From: Vibrio gazogenes
GTDB lineage: Bacteria; Pseudomonadota; Gammaproteobacteria; Enterobacterales; Vibrionaceae
Assembly (NCBI RefSeq): GCF_002196515.1
Contig: NZ_CP018835.1
Coordinates: 2,542,001-2,606,000, forward strand
Direction: 5' to 3'
Length of the DNA stretch: 64,000 nucleotides
The notes under the pieces were generated by a model. The model had not been told where the DNA came from, made no database searches, and saw only the letters and a program-made list of their open reading frames with translations. The translations under genes and the position numbers were made by a program. This document shows positions 36,080-46,576 of the stretch, piece by piece (the first letter of the stretch is position 1; the number at the start of each line of letters is the position of its first letter).

Positions 36080-37267
36080 ATGGCGACAATTGAAACCGCA
36101 TTAGCTGAAATCAAGCGCGGTGTTGAAGAGTTGATTCCTGAAGAGGAATTAATCGCAAAACTGAAAGAAGGCCGTCCGTTAAGAATTAAGTTGGGTGCCG
36201 ATCCAACTGCACCGGATATTCATTTGGGCCATACTGTTATCCTGAATAAGTTACGCGCATTTCAGGATCTGGGACATGAGGTGACTTTTCTTATTGGTGA
36301 TTTTACCGGTATGGTTGGTGATCCGACAGGTAAAAATACCACGCGCCCGCCACTGACCCGCGAAGATGTAATTCGTAATGCTGAAACATACAAAGAGCAG
36401 GTTTTTAAAATTCTCGATCCTGAAAAAACAAAAATTCAGTTTAATTCCGAGTGGCTTTCTCAATTAGGAGCCGAAGGCATGCTTCGTCTGGCAGCTAATC
36501 AGACGGTTGCCCGCATGTTAGAACGGGATGATTTTAAAAAGCGTTATCATAGTGGTCAGGCGATTGCGATTCATGAATTTATGTATCCGCTCCTGCAAGG
36601 CTATGATTCCGTAGCGATGGAAACAGACGTTGAGCTGGGTGGGACAGACCAAAAGTTTAATTTGCTGATGGGGCGTGAATTGCAAAAAGCACACGGTCAA
36701 AAACAGCAGGTTGTACTGATGATGCCACTACTCGTTGGTTTGGACGGCGAGAAGAAAATGTCGAAGTCGGCTCACAACTATATCGGCATCGATGAGGCGC
36801 CCAGAGAAATGTTTGGCAAAATCATGTCTATTTCCGATGAATTGATGTGGAGTTATTACGATTTGTTGTCATTCCGACCTATTTCTGAGATCCAGCAATT
36901 CAAGTCAGATGTTGCAGCTGGTAAGAATCCTCGTGATATTAAAATCTTGCTGGCGAAAGAAATCATTGCACGTTTCCATGATGAAGCAGCAGCGGATGCG
37001 GCTGAGCAAGAGTTCATTGCACGGTTCCAGAAAGGTGCTATTCCTGATGAGATGCCTGAGTTCACATTTGCATCCGGTATTGCCATCGGCAATATCCTGA
37101 AGGATGCAGGTCTGGTGGGTTCAACATCGGATGCGATGCGGATGATTCGTCAAGGCGCTGCCAAAGCGGCTGGTGAAAAAATCCAAGATACCAAATGGAT
37201 TCCTGAGCATGGCACCTATGTGCTGCAGGTTGGCAAACGCAAATTCGCCCGTGTGACCATTCAGTAA
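36080..37267 (+). CDS. tyrS: Tyrosine-tRNA ligase (395-residue type)
   Basis: This is a class I aminoacyl-tRNA synthetase charging tRNA-Tyr. The HIGH motif is 'IHLGHTVIL' (residues 47-55) and KMSKS is 'KKMSKSAHN'. The C-terminal S4-like RNA-binding domain ends '[19 protein letters not shown]'. The 395-residue form differs from the 424-residue E. coli TyrS and is the second bacterial TyrRS subtype, common in Vibrio at this locus between the M23 gene and dacB. Start ATG 36080 follows GTGGAGTG. Confidence 0.96.
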   Translation: MATIETALAEIKRGVEELIPEEELIAKLKEGRPLRIKLGADPTAPDIHLGHTVILNKLRAFQDLGHEVTFLIGDFTGMVGDPTGKNTTRPPLTREDVIRNAETYKEQVFKILDPEKTKIQFNSEWLSQLGAEGMLRLAANQTVARMLERDDFKKRYHSGQAIAIHEFMYPLLQGYDSVAMETDVELGGTDQKFNLLMGRELQKAHGQKQQVVLMMPLLVGLDGEKKMSKSAHNYIGIDEAPREMFGKIMSISDELMWSYYDLLSFRPISEIQQFKSDVAAGKNPRDIKILLAKEIIARFHDEAAADAAEQEFIARFQKGAIPDEMPEFTFASGIAIGNILKDAGLVGSTSDAMRMIRQGAAKAAGEKIQDTKWIPEHGTYVLQVGKRKFARVTIQ

Positions 37268-37277
37268 ATATCGTCCA

Positions 37278-37308
37278 ATAAAGCCTGATGTTATGAGTCA
37301 GGCTTTAT
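37278..37308. terminator. Bidirectional hairpin between tyrS and dacB
   Basis: ATAAAGCCTGA (37278-37288) pairs with TCAGGCTTTAT (37298-37308). It includes the last codons of dacB and lies 10 bases after the tyrS stop. T-rich bases flank it on the tyrS side. Confidence 0.6.
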
Positions 37309-38754
37309 ATTTGAGAGGTACGATTTCTTTTGCTGACTCATCTGAATGATATCCCGATACAGTTGTTCTTCAAACTGTTCTAGTGGTGACGGAGCCCGAA
37401 CAGTTTCTGCTTTATCATCAGGGAAGTAGTCGGTGACAAACTGGACGAAAAGTACCTGAGGCTGCCCTTTTTTATCCAGTCCATATCCCGCCATATTATA
37501 ACTGCCATATAGCGAGCCGCTTTTAGCACTCAAATGACCTCTGACAACCGAAGAACGCATACTTTTCCGGTATTTCAGCGTACCGCTTTGTCCTGCAACC
37601 GGTAACAACTCAATCAGATGAAGTGATGCATCATGCTGCCAAATATAATGTAAAACCTCAGCCATTTGATTGGCGGTGACTCGGTTATTGCGTGACAACC
37701 CAGAACCATCAACCAGTTGTGCACTTTTAAGGTCAATGCCCGCTTTGGCATATAAGATTTGTTTGATTGCTTCTGTGCCGTTGGCAAAACTGCCCGCCTG
37801 AACAAAAAATTGATGACCCAATGTTTTTGTCACATTATTCGCAATCAGGTTATCAGACTCTTTCAACATCGTATCAAGTAACGCAACGAGTGGTTGAGAT
37901 GTATGCTGAACCAGAACTTGTTGTAATGGCTTTGGGGGACGTCCGACGAGCACTTCTCCGGTGAGAGTGATCCCTAGCTGATTGAGAATTCTGTAAACGA
38001 TACGAGTCGCGTAAAGGCTGGGATTCTGGATCGCAAATTTTAAGGGGAGCGGTGAATTTCGCTGAACCAGACATCCTGAAAGGCGATAGTTGTTTTCGGC
38101 ACGACTACGTAGCTCAAGATCGCACAGCTGTTGTTTTTGTTCTTGTGATGATACGGTTTTCGCCTGAGTTGTTACATAAATGGGGTATTGTTCAGGAATA
38201 TAAACACGAGTGTTGCCATCTTTTTGTGTATAAATTGAGCCGGGCACACAGTTTTCGTCTAACACGATGACACTCGACGGGGCGCTGTAACATACCCCCA
38301 AAATGTCCCACGGCCAGCCGACAGCCCTTTCATAGCCGCTAAATAACGAATTATCGAGCCACAAGTTACCCTCAATTTTTTTGATACCTTGCTGTTTCAA
38401 CGTCACAAACATGTGTTTCAAGTCATAGGTTGTGAGCTGTGGATCACCACTAAATTGGAGCACCCAATCATGGTCTGCTTTGCCTAATAAAGTCTTGAAA
38501 CGAAATTGATCGCCCAGTTCTAATTTAGCCGCCAGCGCAGTAATCAGTTTCATGGTGCTGGCGGGGGGATAGAATGACTGACTATCGGTATCGACTTCTC
38601 GCAGGGGCGTATCCAGTTGTTCAACAATCAGAGCGGTTCTGCTGGTCGGTGGTAACAGACTGGCATAAGGTGTCGCCTGAGCAGCGCACAATTCAGCGCT
38701 CAGAATAAAACAGGCAATAGTAAACAGAAGTGTCCGTAGCACAAAGTAATCCAA
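37291..38754 (-). CDS. dacB: D-alanyl-D-alanine carboxypeptidase/endopeptidase PBP4
   Basis: This is a periplasmic class C penicillin-binding protein that trims and cuts cross-linked peptidoglycan. The 487-residue product starts with a signal peptide ending near 'LSAELCAAQA'. Active-site motifs are SxxK 'PASTMKLITAL', SxN in 'GSGLSRNNRVT' and KSG in 'LSAKSGSLYG', with the extra domain II between the first two. It is convergent with tyrS and lies next to ompU, the standard Vibrio order. Confidence 0.95.
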   Translation of the reverse strand: MDYFVLRTLLFTIACFILSAELCAAQATPYASLLPPTSRTALIVEQLDTPLREVDTDSQSFYPPASTMKLITALAAKLELGDQFRFKTLLGKADHDWVLQFSGDPQLTTYDLKHMFVTLKQQGIKKIEGNLWLDNSLFSGYERAVGWPWDILGVCYSAPSSVIVLDENCVPGSIYTQKDGNTRVYIPEQYPIYVTTQAKTVSSQEQKQQLCDLELRSRAENNYRLSGCLVQRNSPLPLKFAIQNPSLYATRIVYRILNQLGITLTGEVLVGRPPKPLQQVLVQHTSQPLVALLDTMLKESDNLIANNVTKTLGHQFFVQAGSFANGTEAIKQILYAKAGIDLKSAQLVDGSGLSRNNRVTANQMAEVLHYIWQHDASLHLIELLPVAGQSGTLKYRKSMRSSVVRGHLSAKSGSLYGSYNMAGYGLDKKGQPQVLFVQFVTDYFPDDKAETVRAPSPLEQFEEQLYRDIIQMSQQKKSYLSNIKPDS

Positions 38755-38790
38755 TCTATCATCATGTCATGCGACTAGTATAACCAGATA

Positions 38791-38818
38791 AAAAAACGCC
38801 CGCTAGCGCGGGCGTTTT
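38791..38818 (-). terminator. Rho-independent terminator of ompU
   Basis: AAAACGCCCGC (38793-38803) pairs with GCGGGCGTTTT (38808-38818); on the minus strand it is followed by T residues. It is 24 bases from the porin stop. Confidence 0.92.
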
Positions 38819-38841
38819 AAGCGTATTGAATCTGGTTCAGA

Positions 38842-39846
38842 TTAGAAGTCGTAACGTAGACCTACAACCATATCATCTTCAGTACCATTATCACCAATTG
38901 CGCCACCGGTGAGGTTAACATCATCTTTATCAAGCATATTGATGTTGTAAGACACATAGCTGCGGAAGTTTGGCTGGAAGTAATAAGCAACTTCTAGAGC
39001 AAGATAATTAGCTACATCTTTATCTGTTTCGCCATAGTTATATGTGGCAATCAGTTTAGTTTTGTCAATGGTATAAGAAGCTGCAAGTTCATAACCATCG
39101 TAGTCATCAGCACCAGCTGCATCGAAGTCGATATGGCTGTACAACGCTGACAGGTATAGGTCATTCAGGGTATAAGCAACAGTGGCAACGATTTGATCGT
39201 CATCATTTTGTGCACCGTAACCTAAACCTAAATCAACACCGATATCTGCCAATGCATAAGTTGCGGACAGACCATAACCATCTTGATCATTATTATCAAT
39301 AGTGTTAGTTGTGCCGTTCTCAACACGGTCAGCGAAACGATATTCAGCAAAAATATTCAGATTGTCAAATGAACCAGCATATTTTAATTGGTTATCAACA
39401 CGATCAAGCACAGTAAGTTTTTTAACTGCGTTGTCACCGTGATATGACATGATATCAGTAAAATCAGACAGTGGAGTCAGAACACCATCTTGTTTACCAT
39501 AAGTGACTAAACCGTATGTACCTCCCAGACCTGCATAGGTATAACGATCTTCAACTTTACTGTCTCTATCGTTTCTTACGTCACCTGCATCATCACCATC
39601 AGCAGATGTGAATTGGCCTTCAAAATAGCCTAAGCCATACAGGTTATCGTTGATTTCTTGCTTACCTAAGAAACCCAAACGAGCACGAGATTCGTCTGCT
39701 GCATCGCCATCTTTCAGAGAAAGAATAGCTTCGACACGTCCTTTCATCGTTAGGGATGTGCCGTCTTGGTTGTATAGTTCACCAGCGTTCACGCCAGTTG
39801 CCACTGCAGCACCTGCCACTGCAAGAGCGATCAGAGTTTTTTTCAT
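38842..39846 (-). CDS. ompU: Outer-membrane porin, OmpU family
   Basis: This is a 334-residue trimeric beta-barrel porin. The signal peptide 'MKKTLIALAVAGAAVATGVNA' (21 residues) is cut before 'GELYN'. The barrel has alternating strands and ends 'VVGLRYDF', with the terminal Phe needed for outer-membrane assembly. Segments such as 'DFTDIMSYHGD', 'DRYTYAGLGGTYG' and 'YYFQPNFRSYVSYNINMLD' are nearly those of V. cholerae OmpU, as is the dacB-ompU-greA order. V. cholerae OmpU is activated by ToxR; I could not identify ToxR boxes by eye here. Confidence 0.93.
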   Translation of the reverse strand: MKKTLIALAVAGAAVATGVNAGELYNQDGTSLTMKGRVEAILSLKDGDAADESRARLGFLGKQEINDNLYGLGYFEGQFTSADGDDAGDVRNDRDSKVEDRYTYAGLGGTYGLVTYGKQDGVLTPLSDFTDIMSYHGDNAVKKLTVLDRVDNQLKYAGSFDNLNIFAEYRFADRVENGTTNTIDNNDQDGYGLSATYALADIGVDLGLGYGAQNDDDQIVATVAYTLNDLYLSALYSHIDFDAAGADDYDGYELAASYTIDKTKLIATYNYGETDKDVANYLALEVAYYFQPNFRSYVSYNINMLDKDDVNLTGGAIGDNGTEDDMVVGLRYDF

Positions 39847-40276
39847 CTTGTTAATCCTAAAATTTACTGTCCATAAACGTTGAAGAACATAATCGGTCTA
39901 ACCTATCGAGGTATTGGAGCGACTATCGTCCATCATCTGTAATGCGAATGCGCGCAACGTAGCGTAAATATAAAACTACGAAACATTGAACTTTTCGCCT
40001 TTTTCGTAGCCTAGTTGTACATGCAAAGGTGGGGATGAAGTTAGTAAAATGATATAAATCGACGCGATGAACGGTATTTTTTGAATATAAATAAATATCA
40101 AACGCATGTTTTTAAATGGTTTTCTATATACATCATAAAGTTCCGTTACTTGAAAAATTTAATCTATATTTATTTTTTTTTACGACTTTTACTTCATATT
40201 TAGAATAATGTTCTGTGGCATGGATCAATTTTCTACAGAAGTAACTCAGTGTGCAGGTTTGGCGGTGTCAAAGATT
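39847..40276. other. ompU upstream / greA upstream regulatory region
   Basis: This is an AT-rich stretch between the divergent ompU and greA leader. It must contain the ompU promoter and the start of the greA transcript. I see runs of A/T (for example near 40160-40185) that could bend DNA or bind H-NS, but no clear operator or gene. Confidence 0.5.
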
Positions 40277-40388
40277 TCTAAATTGGGGTCTTGAATTTAG
40301 ATGATTTCGTTACCAACTTTGTTTACACTGAGATAATCAATTTGAATGAAAAACTACCTAATCCTTGGGATTGGGTAGTTTTGTTTTG
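40277..40388 (+). ncRNA. Terminated greA leader (GraL-like sRNA/attenuator)
   Basis: Upstream of greA lie a hairpin, TCTAAATT (40277-40284) with AATTTAGA (40294-40301), and a strong Rho-independent terminator. In the terminator, AAAACTACCTAATCC (40350-40364) pairs with GGATTGGGTAGTTTT (40368-40382) with one wobble, followed by GTTTTG. The terminator ends about 32 bases before the greA ATG, so most transcripts should stop as a short leader RNA. E. coli greA has a similar terminated leader, GraL. The 5' end here is not defined. Confidence 0.65.
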
Positions 40389-40419
40389 TCCAAAGATAAC
40401 TTTGGTTTCGAGGTATAAA

Positions 40420-40893
40420 ATGGAAAAAGTTCCAATGACGGTTCGTGGCGAGCAACTCCTTCGTGAAGAGCTTGACCGACTCCTGAAATTAAGGCCAAAG
40501 ATTTCACAGGCGATTGCGGAAGCTCGTGAACTGGGAGATCTGAAAGAAAATGCAGAATATCATGCAGCCCGGGAAGAGCAGGGAATCTGTGAAGCCCAAA
40601 TTCGTGATATCGAATATAAACTCTCCGTAGCTCAAGTGATTGATGTGACTAAGCTTGATAATTCCGGCAAAATTATTTTTGGTTCAACGGTCACTTTAGT
40701 CGATGTGGAAACCGATGAAGAAAAGAGCTACCAGATTGTCGGTGATGATGAAGCTGATATAAAAGCGGGACGTATTTCGGTCAGTTCTCCGATTGCCCGG
40801 GGACTGATTGGCAAGGTTGAAGGGGATGAGGTCACTATCGTCACCCCCGGTGGTGAAAAAACTTTCGATATCGATAAAGTCGAGTATAAGTAA
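40420..40893 (+). CDS. greA: Transcription elongation factor GreA
   Basis: GreA enters the RNA polymerase secondary channel and stimulates cleavage of backtracked transcripts. The 157-residue product has an N-terminal coiled coil whose tip carries the acidic pair in '[20 protein letters not shown]', and a C-terminal FKBP-like domain ('[16 protein letters not shown]'). The start is ATG 40420 with GAGGT upstream; '[18 protein letters not shown]' aligns with E. coli. A longer frame from 40291 would pass through the leader terminator and is rejected. Confidence 0.97.
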   Translation: MEKVPMTVRGEQLLREELDRLLKLRPKISQAIAEARELGDLKENAEYHAAREEQGICEAQIRDIEYKLSVAQVIDVTKLDNSGKIIFGSTVTLVDVETDEEKSYQIVGDDEADIKAGRISVSSPIARGLIGKVEGDEVTIVTPGGEKTFDIDKVEYK

Positions 40894-40932
40894 AAACGGC
40901 AATGATAATTTATCGATATTTTGCTGCCATGT

Positions 40933-40966
40933 AATAAAAAAAGCCGCTTCAGCGGCTTTTTTTATT
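40933..40966. terminator. Bidirectional terminator between greA and yhbY
   Basis: A 16-bp stem with A-run, AGCCGCT, TC loop and AGCGGCT, T-run is symmetrical, giving a terminator on both strands. It overlaps the yhbY stop codon. Confidence 0.92.
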
Positions 40967-41258
40967 TTCTGGGAATTTCAATTCTTCGCTGTTCTGAAGG
41001 ACGATATAATACCAGCACTTTACCGATGGTTTGAATTTTTTCAGCACCGGTTTCGCGAATAATTGCATCAATAATCAGCTGCTTGGTTTCCCGATCTTCT
41101 GAGACAACTTTGACTTTGATTAATTCGTGATGATCAAGTGCAATCTCGATCTCTGCAAGCACGGCTTCTGTCAGGCCATTTGCGCCCATGAGAACGACGG
41201 GTTTCAAATGGTGGGCTAAGCCCTTTAAATGCTGTTTTTGTTTTGTGCTTAGGTTCAT
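40962..41258 (-). CDS. yhbY: Ribosome assembly RNA-binding protein YhbY
   Basis: This is a CRM-domain protein that binds pre-50S particles. It has 98 residues: 'LSTKQKQHLKGLAHHLKPVV', the GxxG loop in 'LMGANGLTEAVL', and 'ALDHHELIKVKV'. It is convergent with greA, sharing a terminator, and diverges from rlmE, another 50S maturation gene. E. coli YhbY is 97 residues. Confidence 0.95.
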   Translation of the reverse strand: MNLSTKQKQHLKGLAHHLKPVVLMGANGLTEAVLAEIEIALDHHELIKVKVVSEDRETKQLIIDAIIRETGAEKIQTIGKVLVLYRPSEQRRIEIPRK

Positions 41259-41288
41259 GATGCAGCCAATTTAATTTACTATATTAGG

Positions 41289-41316
41289 GTTGAAAACAAC
41301 TATTTTAGCGCCATCT
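41289..41316 (+). promoter_or_regulatory. Sigma-32 (heat-shock) promoter of rlmE-ftsH
   Basis: GTTGAAA (41289-41295) and CGCCATCT (41309-41316), 13 bases apart, match the sigma-32 pattern CTTGAAA-N(11-16)-CCCCATnT. E. coli rlmE-ftsH is a known heat-shock operon. Confidence 0.72.
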
Positions 41317-41380
41317 ATGGAAGATGACCACATCTTCCGTCCTTTGTTTATCTGGTGAAGTGATTTGTATTGGAACAGAA

Positions 41381-42010
41381 ATGAGTAAAAATAAGCATTC
41401 TGCGAGCTCAGGCCGATGGCTGAAAGAGCATTTTGATGATAAATATGTAAATGATGCGAAGAAGAAAGGTTATCGTTCCCGTGCTATCTTCAAACTAGAA
41501 GAGATCCAAGGGAAAGATAAACTGCTCAAATCTGGCATGACCGTGGTTGATTTGGGGGCAGCACCTGGTGGGTGGTCTCAATATGCTGTGAATATTGTCG
41601 GTGATTCGGGGCAGGTTATCGCGTGTGATATTTTGCCGATGGATTCAATTGCCGGCGTTGCCTTTCTTCAAGGTGATTTTCGGGAAGAGGCCATTCTAAA
41701 TGCCTTACTCGATAGAATTTCTCCGAACCTTGTCGATGTTGTGATGTCTGATATGGCACCGAATATGGCTGGAAATTTGTCCGTGGATCAGCCCAGAGCA
41801 ATGTATTTGGTAGAATTGGCACTCGACATGTGTCGACAAGTACTTGCTGAGAATGGTAGCTTTATCGTCAAAGTGTTTCAGGGAGAAGGCTTTGACCAAT
41901 ACGTGAAAGATGTCCGGTCACTGTTTAAAGTGGTAAAAATAAGAAAACCAGACTCATCGAGAGCTCGCTCTCGGGAAGTCTATATTGTAGCAACTGGTTA
42001 CAAAGGGTAA
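41381..42010 (+). CDS. rlmE: 23S rRNA 2'-O-ribose U2552 methyltransferase RlmE
   Basis: This heat-shock methyltransferase modifies U2552 in the A-loop of 23S rRNA. The start is ATG 41381, giving 209 residues exactly as in E. coli. The SAM motif is '[15 protein letters not shown]'. The K-D-K-E tetrad is visible: Lys in '[11 protein letters not shown]', Asp in 'VMSDMAPNM', Lys in '[11 protein letters not shown]' and Glu in '[10 protein letters not shown]'. It shares an operon with ftsH, 98 bases downstream. Confidence 0.96.
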   Translation: MSKNKHSASSGRWLKEHFDDKYVNDAKKKGYRSRAIFKLEEIQGKDKLLKSGMTVVDLGAAPGGWSQYAVNIVGDSGQVIACDILPMDSIAGVAFLQGDFREEAILNALLDRISPNLVDVVMSDMAPNMAGNLSVDQPRAMYLVELALDMCRQVLAENGSFIVKVFQGEGFDQYVKDVRSLFKVVKIRKPDSSRARSREVYIVATGYKG

Positions 42011-42108
42011 CCATTTACGGGGCTCGGGCGCTACCGATACGGTAGCGACATACTATAATCTGTAGTACCCTACCTTTAATTACAACTAGTTATCGCGAGG
42101 CTTACACC

Positions 42109-44067
42109 TTGAGTGACATGGCAAAAAATTTAATATTATGGCTGGTTATCGCCGTTGTCTTAATGTCCGTATTTCAGAGCTTTGGCCCTGGAGATAATAG
42201 TGGCAGGGCGGTTGACTATACCACTTTCGTGAAAGAAGTGGGGCAGGGTCAAATTCAGGAAGCTCAATTCAAAGATAGTGAGATTACTTTTACCCGCCGA
42301 GGCAGTAGTACTCATTATGTCACGTACATGCCAGTGTACGATCAGAAACTACTCGATGATCTGATTAATCAGAATGTAAAAGTTCAAGGGACGCCTCCTG
42401 AAGAACAAAGTTTACTGGGGACAATTTTCATCTCTTGGTTCCCGATGATTCTCTTGATCGGGGTCTGGATCTTCTTTATGCGACAGATGCAGGGCGGTGG
42501 TGGTAAAGGTGCCATGTCGTTCGGCAAGAGCAAAGCCCGCATGATGACGGAAGAGCAGATTAAAACAACGTTCGGTGATGTCGCTGGTTGTGATGAAGCG
42601 AAAGAAGATGTGAAAGAGCTTGTCGATTACCTACGTGATCCGAGCCGCTTTCAAAAACTTGGCGGAAAAATTCCAACCGGTGTTTTAATGGTTGGTCCTC
42701 CCGGTACCGGGAAAACCTTGCTAGCGAAGGCAATTGCCGGCGAAGCGAAAGTTCCGTTTTTTACCATTTCAGGTTCTGATTTTGTTGAAATGTTCGTTGG
42801 GGTCGGTGCTTCTCGGGTCAGAGACATGTTTGAGCAAGCCAAGAAGGCTTCTCCTTGTATTATATTCATCGATGAAATTGATGCTGTCGGGCGTCAGCGT
42901 GGCGCCGGAGTCGGTGGTGGGCACGACGAACGCGAACAGACATTGAACCAGATGTTGGTTGAAATGGATGGTTTTGAAGGGCACGAAGGGATTATTGTTA
43001 TCGCTGCGACCAACCGTCCGGATGTATTAGACCCCGCTTTATTACGTCCCGGTCGTTTTGACCGTCAGGTTGTGGTTGGACTGCCGGATATCCGTGGACG
43101 TGAACAAATCCTGAAAGTCCACATGCGTAAAGTGCCGATTTCTAATGATGTCAATGCTTCACTGATTGCTCGTGGTACACCTGGGTTCTCAGGTGCAGAC
43201 TTGGCCAACCTGGTCAATGAAGCTGCACTGTTTGCGGCGCGTGGGAATAAACGCAATGTCTCGATGGTTGAGTTTGAACTGGCGAAAGACAAAATTATGA
43301 TGGGTGCTGAACGGCGTTCCATGGTGATGTCAGAGGAAATCAAAGCATCAACAGCGTACCATGAAGCAGGACACGCGATTGTCGGACGTTTGGTCCCAGA
43401 GCATGACCCTGTGTATAAAGTATCGATTATTCCGCGTGGTCGGGCTTTAGGTGTCACGATGTACTTACCGGAGCAAGATCGCATCAGTATGTCTCGGCAA
43501 CATTTGGAATCGATGATTTCCAGCCTTTATGGTGGACGTCTGGCTGAAGAACTAATCTATGGTGTGGATAAAGTATCAACTGGTGCGTCGAACGATATTG
43601 AGCGCGCGACTGATATTGCACGTAAAATGGTGACTCAGTGGGGATTCTCGGAAAAATTAGGTCCGTTGTTGTATACCGAAGAAGAGGGTGAAGTCTTTCT
43701 TGGTCGGAGTGTGACAAAAACGAAGCATATGTCTGATGATACGGCCAAGCTGATCGATGACGAGATTCGGAAGATTATTGACCGAAACTACGAGAGAGCG
43801 AAAAAAATCCTGTTAGATAATATGGATATCATGCATTCGATGAAAGATGCTTTGATGAAGTATGAAACAATCGATGCTGGTCAGATCGATGATTTGATGG
43901 ATCGAAAATCTGAAATCAGGGATCCAGCCGGATGGGTTGAACAGGATTTAAGCGCCCAGGAAAAAGTGAAGCCTACTGAACCGAAAAATGATACGACACC
44001 TGATGATACTCAAAATGAGGAACAACAGGACAAATCAGATAATGATGATCAAGGACGAACCGAGTAA
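42109..44067 (+). CDS. ftsH: ATP-dependent zinc metalloprotease FtsH
   Basis: This is a membrane-bound AAA+ protease that degrades sigma-32, LpxC and misassembled membrane proteins. Two membrane helices (residues about 7-22 and 100-120) flank a periplasmic domain. Then come Walker A 'GPPGTGKT', Walker B '[11 protein letters not shown]', the second region of homology '[22 protein letters not shown]'-type segment and the zinc site '[10 protein letters not shown]'. TTG 42109 has GAGG eight bases upstream, while ATG 42118 (three codons later) does not, so TTG is preferred (652 residues). The acidic, polar tail after residue 600 is poorly conserved. Confidence 0.97.
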   Translation: MSDMAKNLILWLVIAVVLMSVFQSFGPGDNSGRAVDYTTFVKEVGQGQIQEAQFKDSEITFTRRGSSTHYVTYMPVYDQKLLDDLINQNVKVQGTPPEEQSLLGTIFISWFPMILLIGVWIFFMRQMQGGGGKGAMSFGKSKARMMTEEQIKTTFGDVAGCDEAKEDVKELVDYLRDPSRFQKLGGKIPTGVLMVGPPGTGKTLLAKAIAGEAKVPFFTISGSDFVEMFVGVGASRVRDMFEQAKKASPCIIFIDEIDAVGRQRGAGVGGGHDEREQTLNQMLVEMDGFEGHEGIIVIAATNRPDVLDPALLRPGRFDRQVVVGLPDIRGREQILKVHMRKVPISNDVNASLIARGTPGFSGADLANLVNEAALFAARGNKRNVSMVEFELAKDKIMMGAERRSMVMSEEIKASTAYHEAGHAIVGRLVPEHDPVYKVSIIPRGRALGVTMYLPEQDRISMSRQHLESMISSLYGGRLAEELIYGVDKVSTGASNDIERATDIARKMVTQWGFSEKLGPLLYTEEEGEVFLGRSVTKTKHMSDDTAKLIDDEIRKIIDRNYERAKKILLDNMDIMHSMKDALMKYETIDAGQIDDLMDRKSEIRDPAGWVEQDLSAQEKVKPTEPKNDTTPDDTQNEEQQDKSDNDDQGRTE

Positions 44068-44084
44068 ATCGTTTGGTCGCTGAA

Positions 44085-44113
44085 AAAAGCCCCGGTCTTG
44101 TCGGGGCTTTTGT
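44085..44113 (+). terminator. Terminator between ftsH and folP
   Basis: AAAAGCCCCG (44085-44094) pairs with CGGGGCTTTT (44102-44111). It lies between the ftsH stop and the folP Shine-Dalgarno, so read-through must supply folP unless it has its own promoter. Confidence 0.88.
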
Positions 44114-44128
44114 TATTATGGGAGTATT

Positions 44129-44962
44129 ATGGATATTCGGACATCCAATAAAACCTTAAGTTTAAATGAGCCTCAGGTGATGGGGATTTTGAATACGACG
44201 CCTGATTCTTTTTCTGATGGCGGGCGGTTTGTCTCTCTGAAGCAAGCATTAGCTCATGCAGACTCGATGATTCAGGCTGGTGCGACGATTATTGATGTCG
44301 GTGGGGAATCAACTCGTCCCGGTGCTGCTGAAGTGACCGTTGAAGAAGAATTAAACCGAGTGATTCCTGCTGTCAGTGCTATTCGAGAAAAGTACCCGGA
44401 CATATGGATTTCTGTTGATACAAGTAAAGCTGAAGTTATGCAGCAGAGCATTGATGTGGGCGCAGATCTGATTAACGATATTCGTTCACTTCAGGAGCCG
44501 GGCGCATTAGCTGTTGTTGCAAAAGCGGATATTCCTGTTTGTTTAATGCACATGCAAGGGCAGCCCGGAACGATGCAGGAACGTCCTGAATATCGTGATG
44601 TTATTCAGGAAGTCTACACATTTTTGAAGGATAGAATTGCCGTATGCGAGGAAGCTGGTATACGACGAGAAAATATTATTCTTGATCCTGGCTTTGGATT
44701 TGGTAAAACCCTTACGCATAATTACCATTTATTAGCCAATCTAAATACCTTTCATCAGTTTGGTCTGCCGCTGTTGATTGGTCTGTCCAGAAAATCGATG
44801 TTGCATCAATTTCTGGGCAAACACCCCGCTGATTGCATGGTCGCAAGTGTGGTTTGTGCTGCGGTTGCTGCAACGCAAGGTGCACAGATCTTCCGGGTTC
44901 ATGATGTCGATGAAACCGTTGAAGCGATGAAAATAATCAGTATGATTCAAACCAATCAATGA
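44129..44962 (+). CDS. folP: Dihydropteroate synthase
   Basis: The enzyme condenses p-aminobenzoate with the pterin pyrophosphate made by FolK; it is the sulfonamide target. Its 277 residues match the family. Motifs include '[16 protein letters not shown]', '[13 protein letters not shown]', '[11 protein letters not shown]', '[12 protein letters not shown]' and '[10 protein letters not shown]'. GGAG lies five bases before ATG 44129. It is followed 19 bases later by glmM, the same order as in E. coli. Confidence 0.97.
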   Translation: MDIRTSNKTLSLNEPQVMGILNTTPDSFSDGGRFVSLKQALAHADSMIQAGATIIDVGGESTRPGAAEVTVEEELNRVIPAVSAIREKYPDIWISVDTSKAEVMQQSIDVGADLINDIRSLQEPGALAVVAKADIPVCLMHMQGQPGTMQERPEYRDVIQEVYTFLKDRIAVCEEAGIRRENIILDPGFGFGKTLTHNYHLLANLNTFHQFGLPLLIGLSRKSMLHQFLGKHPADCMVASVVCAAVAATQGAQIFRVHDVDETVEAMKIISMIQTNQ

Positions 44963-44981
44963 TAAGAAAATAGGAATATCG

Positions 44982-46322
44982 ATGTCGAATCACAGGCGTT
45001 ATTTTGGTACCGACGGCGTCCGGGGAAAGGTAGGACAATTCCCTATCACCCCTGATTTTGTCATGAAGCTTGGATGGGCTGCCGGTCGGGTTCTATCGAA
45101 ACAGGGAACCCGCAAAGTCATTATTGGTAAGGATACTCGCATCTCCGGCTATATGTTGGAATCAGCTTTGGAAGCTGGCTTGGCTGCGGCCGGGCTCGAA
45201 GCAACGTTAACTGGCCCGATGCCCACCCCGGCAGTTGCTTATCTGACACAAACTTTCCGTGCTGAAGCCGGTATCGTGATTTCTGCATCTCATAATCCAT
45301 ATGATGATAACGGCATCAAGTTTTTTTCCTCTGAGGGAACAAAGTTACCTGATGAGGTGGAATTCGAGATTGAACAAGAGCTAGATAAAGTGATTGAGTG
45401 TGTTCCTTCTGCTGAATTAGGCAAAGCTTCACGCTTAACTGACGCTGCCGGACGCTATATTGAATTTTGCAAAAGTACTTTCCCATCCAGATTAAGTTTG
45501 GCGGGGTTAAAAATTGTTGTCGATTGTGCTCACGGCGCAACTTATCATATTGCACCAAGTGTTTTCAGAGAGTTGGGCGCAGATGTCATTGCTATTGGCG
45601 TCAATCCAAATGGTTTAAACATCAATGAACAGGTCGGTGCGACCGATATTCGCGCGCTTCAGCATAAAGTACTGGAAGAGAAAGCAGATATCGGGCTGGC
45701 ATTTGATGGCGACGGTGATCGTATCATCATGGTTGACGCTTTAGGATGTAAAGTCGATGGCGATCAAATTGCTTATATCATTGCCCGCTATCTGCTGCGC
45801 AAGGGAGAGCTGAAAGGTGGTGTTGTCGGCACGTTGATGACCAACCTCGGTATGGAGGTTGCTTTGAAACAACTAGGAATCCCCTTTGCCCGGGCTGCTG
45901 TTGGTGATCGGTATGTTATGGAAAAACTGTTGGAGAAAAACTGGAAAATTGGTGCAGAGAACTCAGGGCATGTGATCTTATTGGATAAGATGACAACCGG
46001 AGATGCAATTGTAGCTGCGCTACAGGTTTTGACCGCTGTTGTAGATAGTGAGATGTCACTGAATGAATTATCCAACGGCATGAAACTTTTCCCACAGGTA
46101 TTGGAAAATGTGCGCTTCAGTGGCGATTCTAATCCGCTCGATGCAAAGGCTGTGAAACAGTGTGTTAAGGCTGTTGAAGCTGAATTAGGGGATAAAGGAC
46201 GGGTATTGTTGAGAAAATCAGGTACTGAACCATTACTTCGCGTGATGGTTGAAGGAGAAGATGAAACGCTCGTTCGGGAATCGGCCTTAAAGATTGCTGA
46301 CATTGTGAAGTCAAACTGTTAA
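44982..46322 (+). CDS. glmM: Phosphoglucosamine mutase
   Basis: The enzyme converts glucosamine 6-phosphate to glucosamine 1-phosphate for UDP-GlcNAc and cell-wall synthesis. Its 446 residues match the family. The phosphoserine is Ser103 in '[15 protein letters not shown]', the metal loop is '[10 protein letters not shown]', the sugar-binding loop is '[11 protein letters not shown]' and the phosphate-binding site is '[13 protein letters not shown]'. It is in an operon with folP and probably ends at a hairpin eight bases downstream. Confidence 0.98.
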   Translation: MSNHRRYFGTDGVRGKVGQFPITPDFVMKLGWAAGRVLSKQGTRKVIIGKDTRISGYMLESALEAGLAAAGLEATLTGPMPTPAVAYLTQTFRAEAGIVISASHNPYDDNGIKFFSSEGTKLPDEVEFEIEQELDKVIECVPSAELGKASRLTDAAGRYIEFCKSTFPSRLSLAGLKIVVDCAHGATYHIAPSVFRELGADVIAIGVNPNGLNINEQVGATDIRALQHKVLEEKADIGLAFDGDGDRIIMVDALGCKVDGDQIAYIIARYLLRKGELKGGVVGTLMTNLGMEVALKQLGIPFARAAVGDRYVMEKLLEKNWKIGAENSGHVILLDKMTTGDAIVAALQVLTAVVDSEMSLNELSNGMKLFPQVLENVRFSGDSNPLDAKAVKQCVKAVEAELGDKGRVLLRKSGTEPLLRVMVEGEDETLVRESALKIADIVKSNC

Positions 46323-46329
46323 ATACGTG

Positions 46330-46363
46330 GAAGGAATCGTTAAATGACGGTTCCTTCTGTTTG
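46330..46363 (+). terminator. Hairpin after glmM
   Basis: GAAGGAATCG (46330-46339) pairs with CGGTTCCTTC (46348-46357), with one wobble, then TGTTTG. A modest Rho-independent terminator. Confidence 0.6.
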
Positions 46364-46576
46364 AATTCATCCGCTCTGAATGATGAAAACACCATGGTTG
46401 TCCCTTTTTTAACCGCTTAACCATGAATTTGAAAAAAAAGTAATTTATCCTCTTGCCAGTCTTCAATCCTTTCGTTAGTATTGCCCCCACTTCCGATACG
46501 GAGGTCGCTAGCCTAGTTCAAGTCGATAGATAAGAACGGCGCTGGCTCAACAATTTGGAACATAGGTGGATATGTT

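Noticed and set aside
39847..40276. ToxR boxes upstream of ompU
   Set aside because: I searched for TNAAA-N5-TNAAA in either direction and found no convincing copy, although regulation by ToxR is expected from family knowledge.
40291..40419. Longer greA reading frame
   Set aside because: It would cross the leader terminator. The ATG at 40420 aligns with E. coli GreA.
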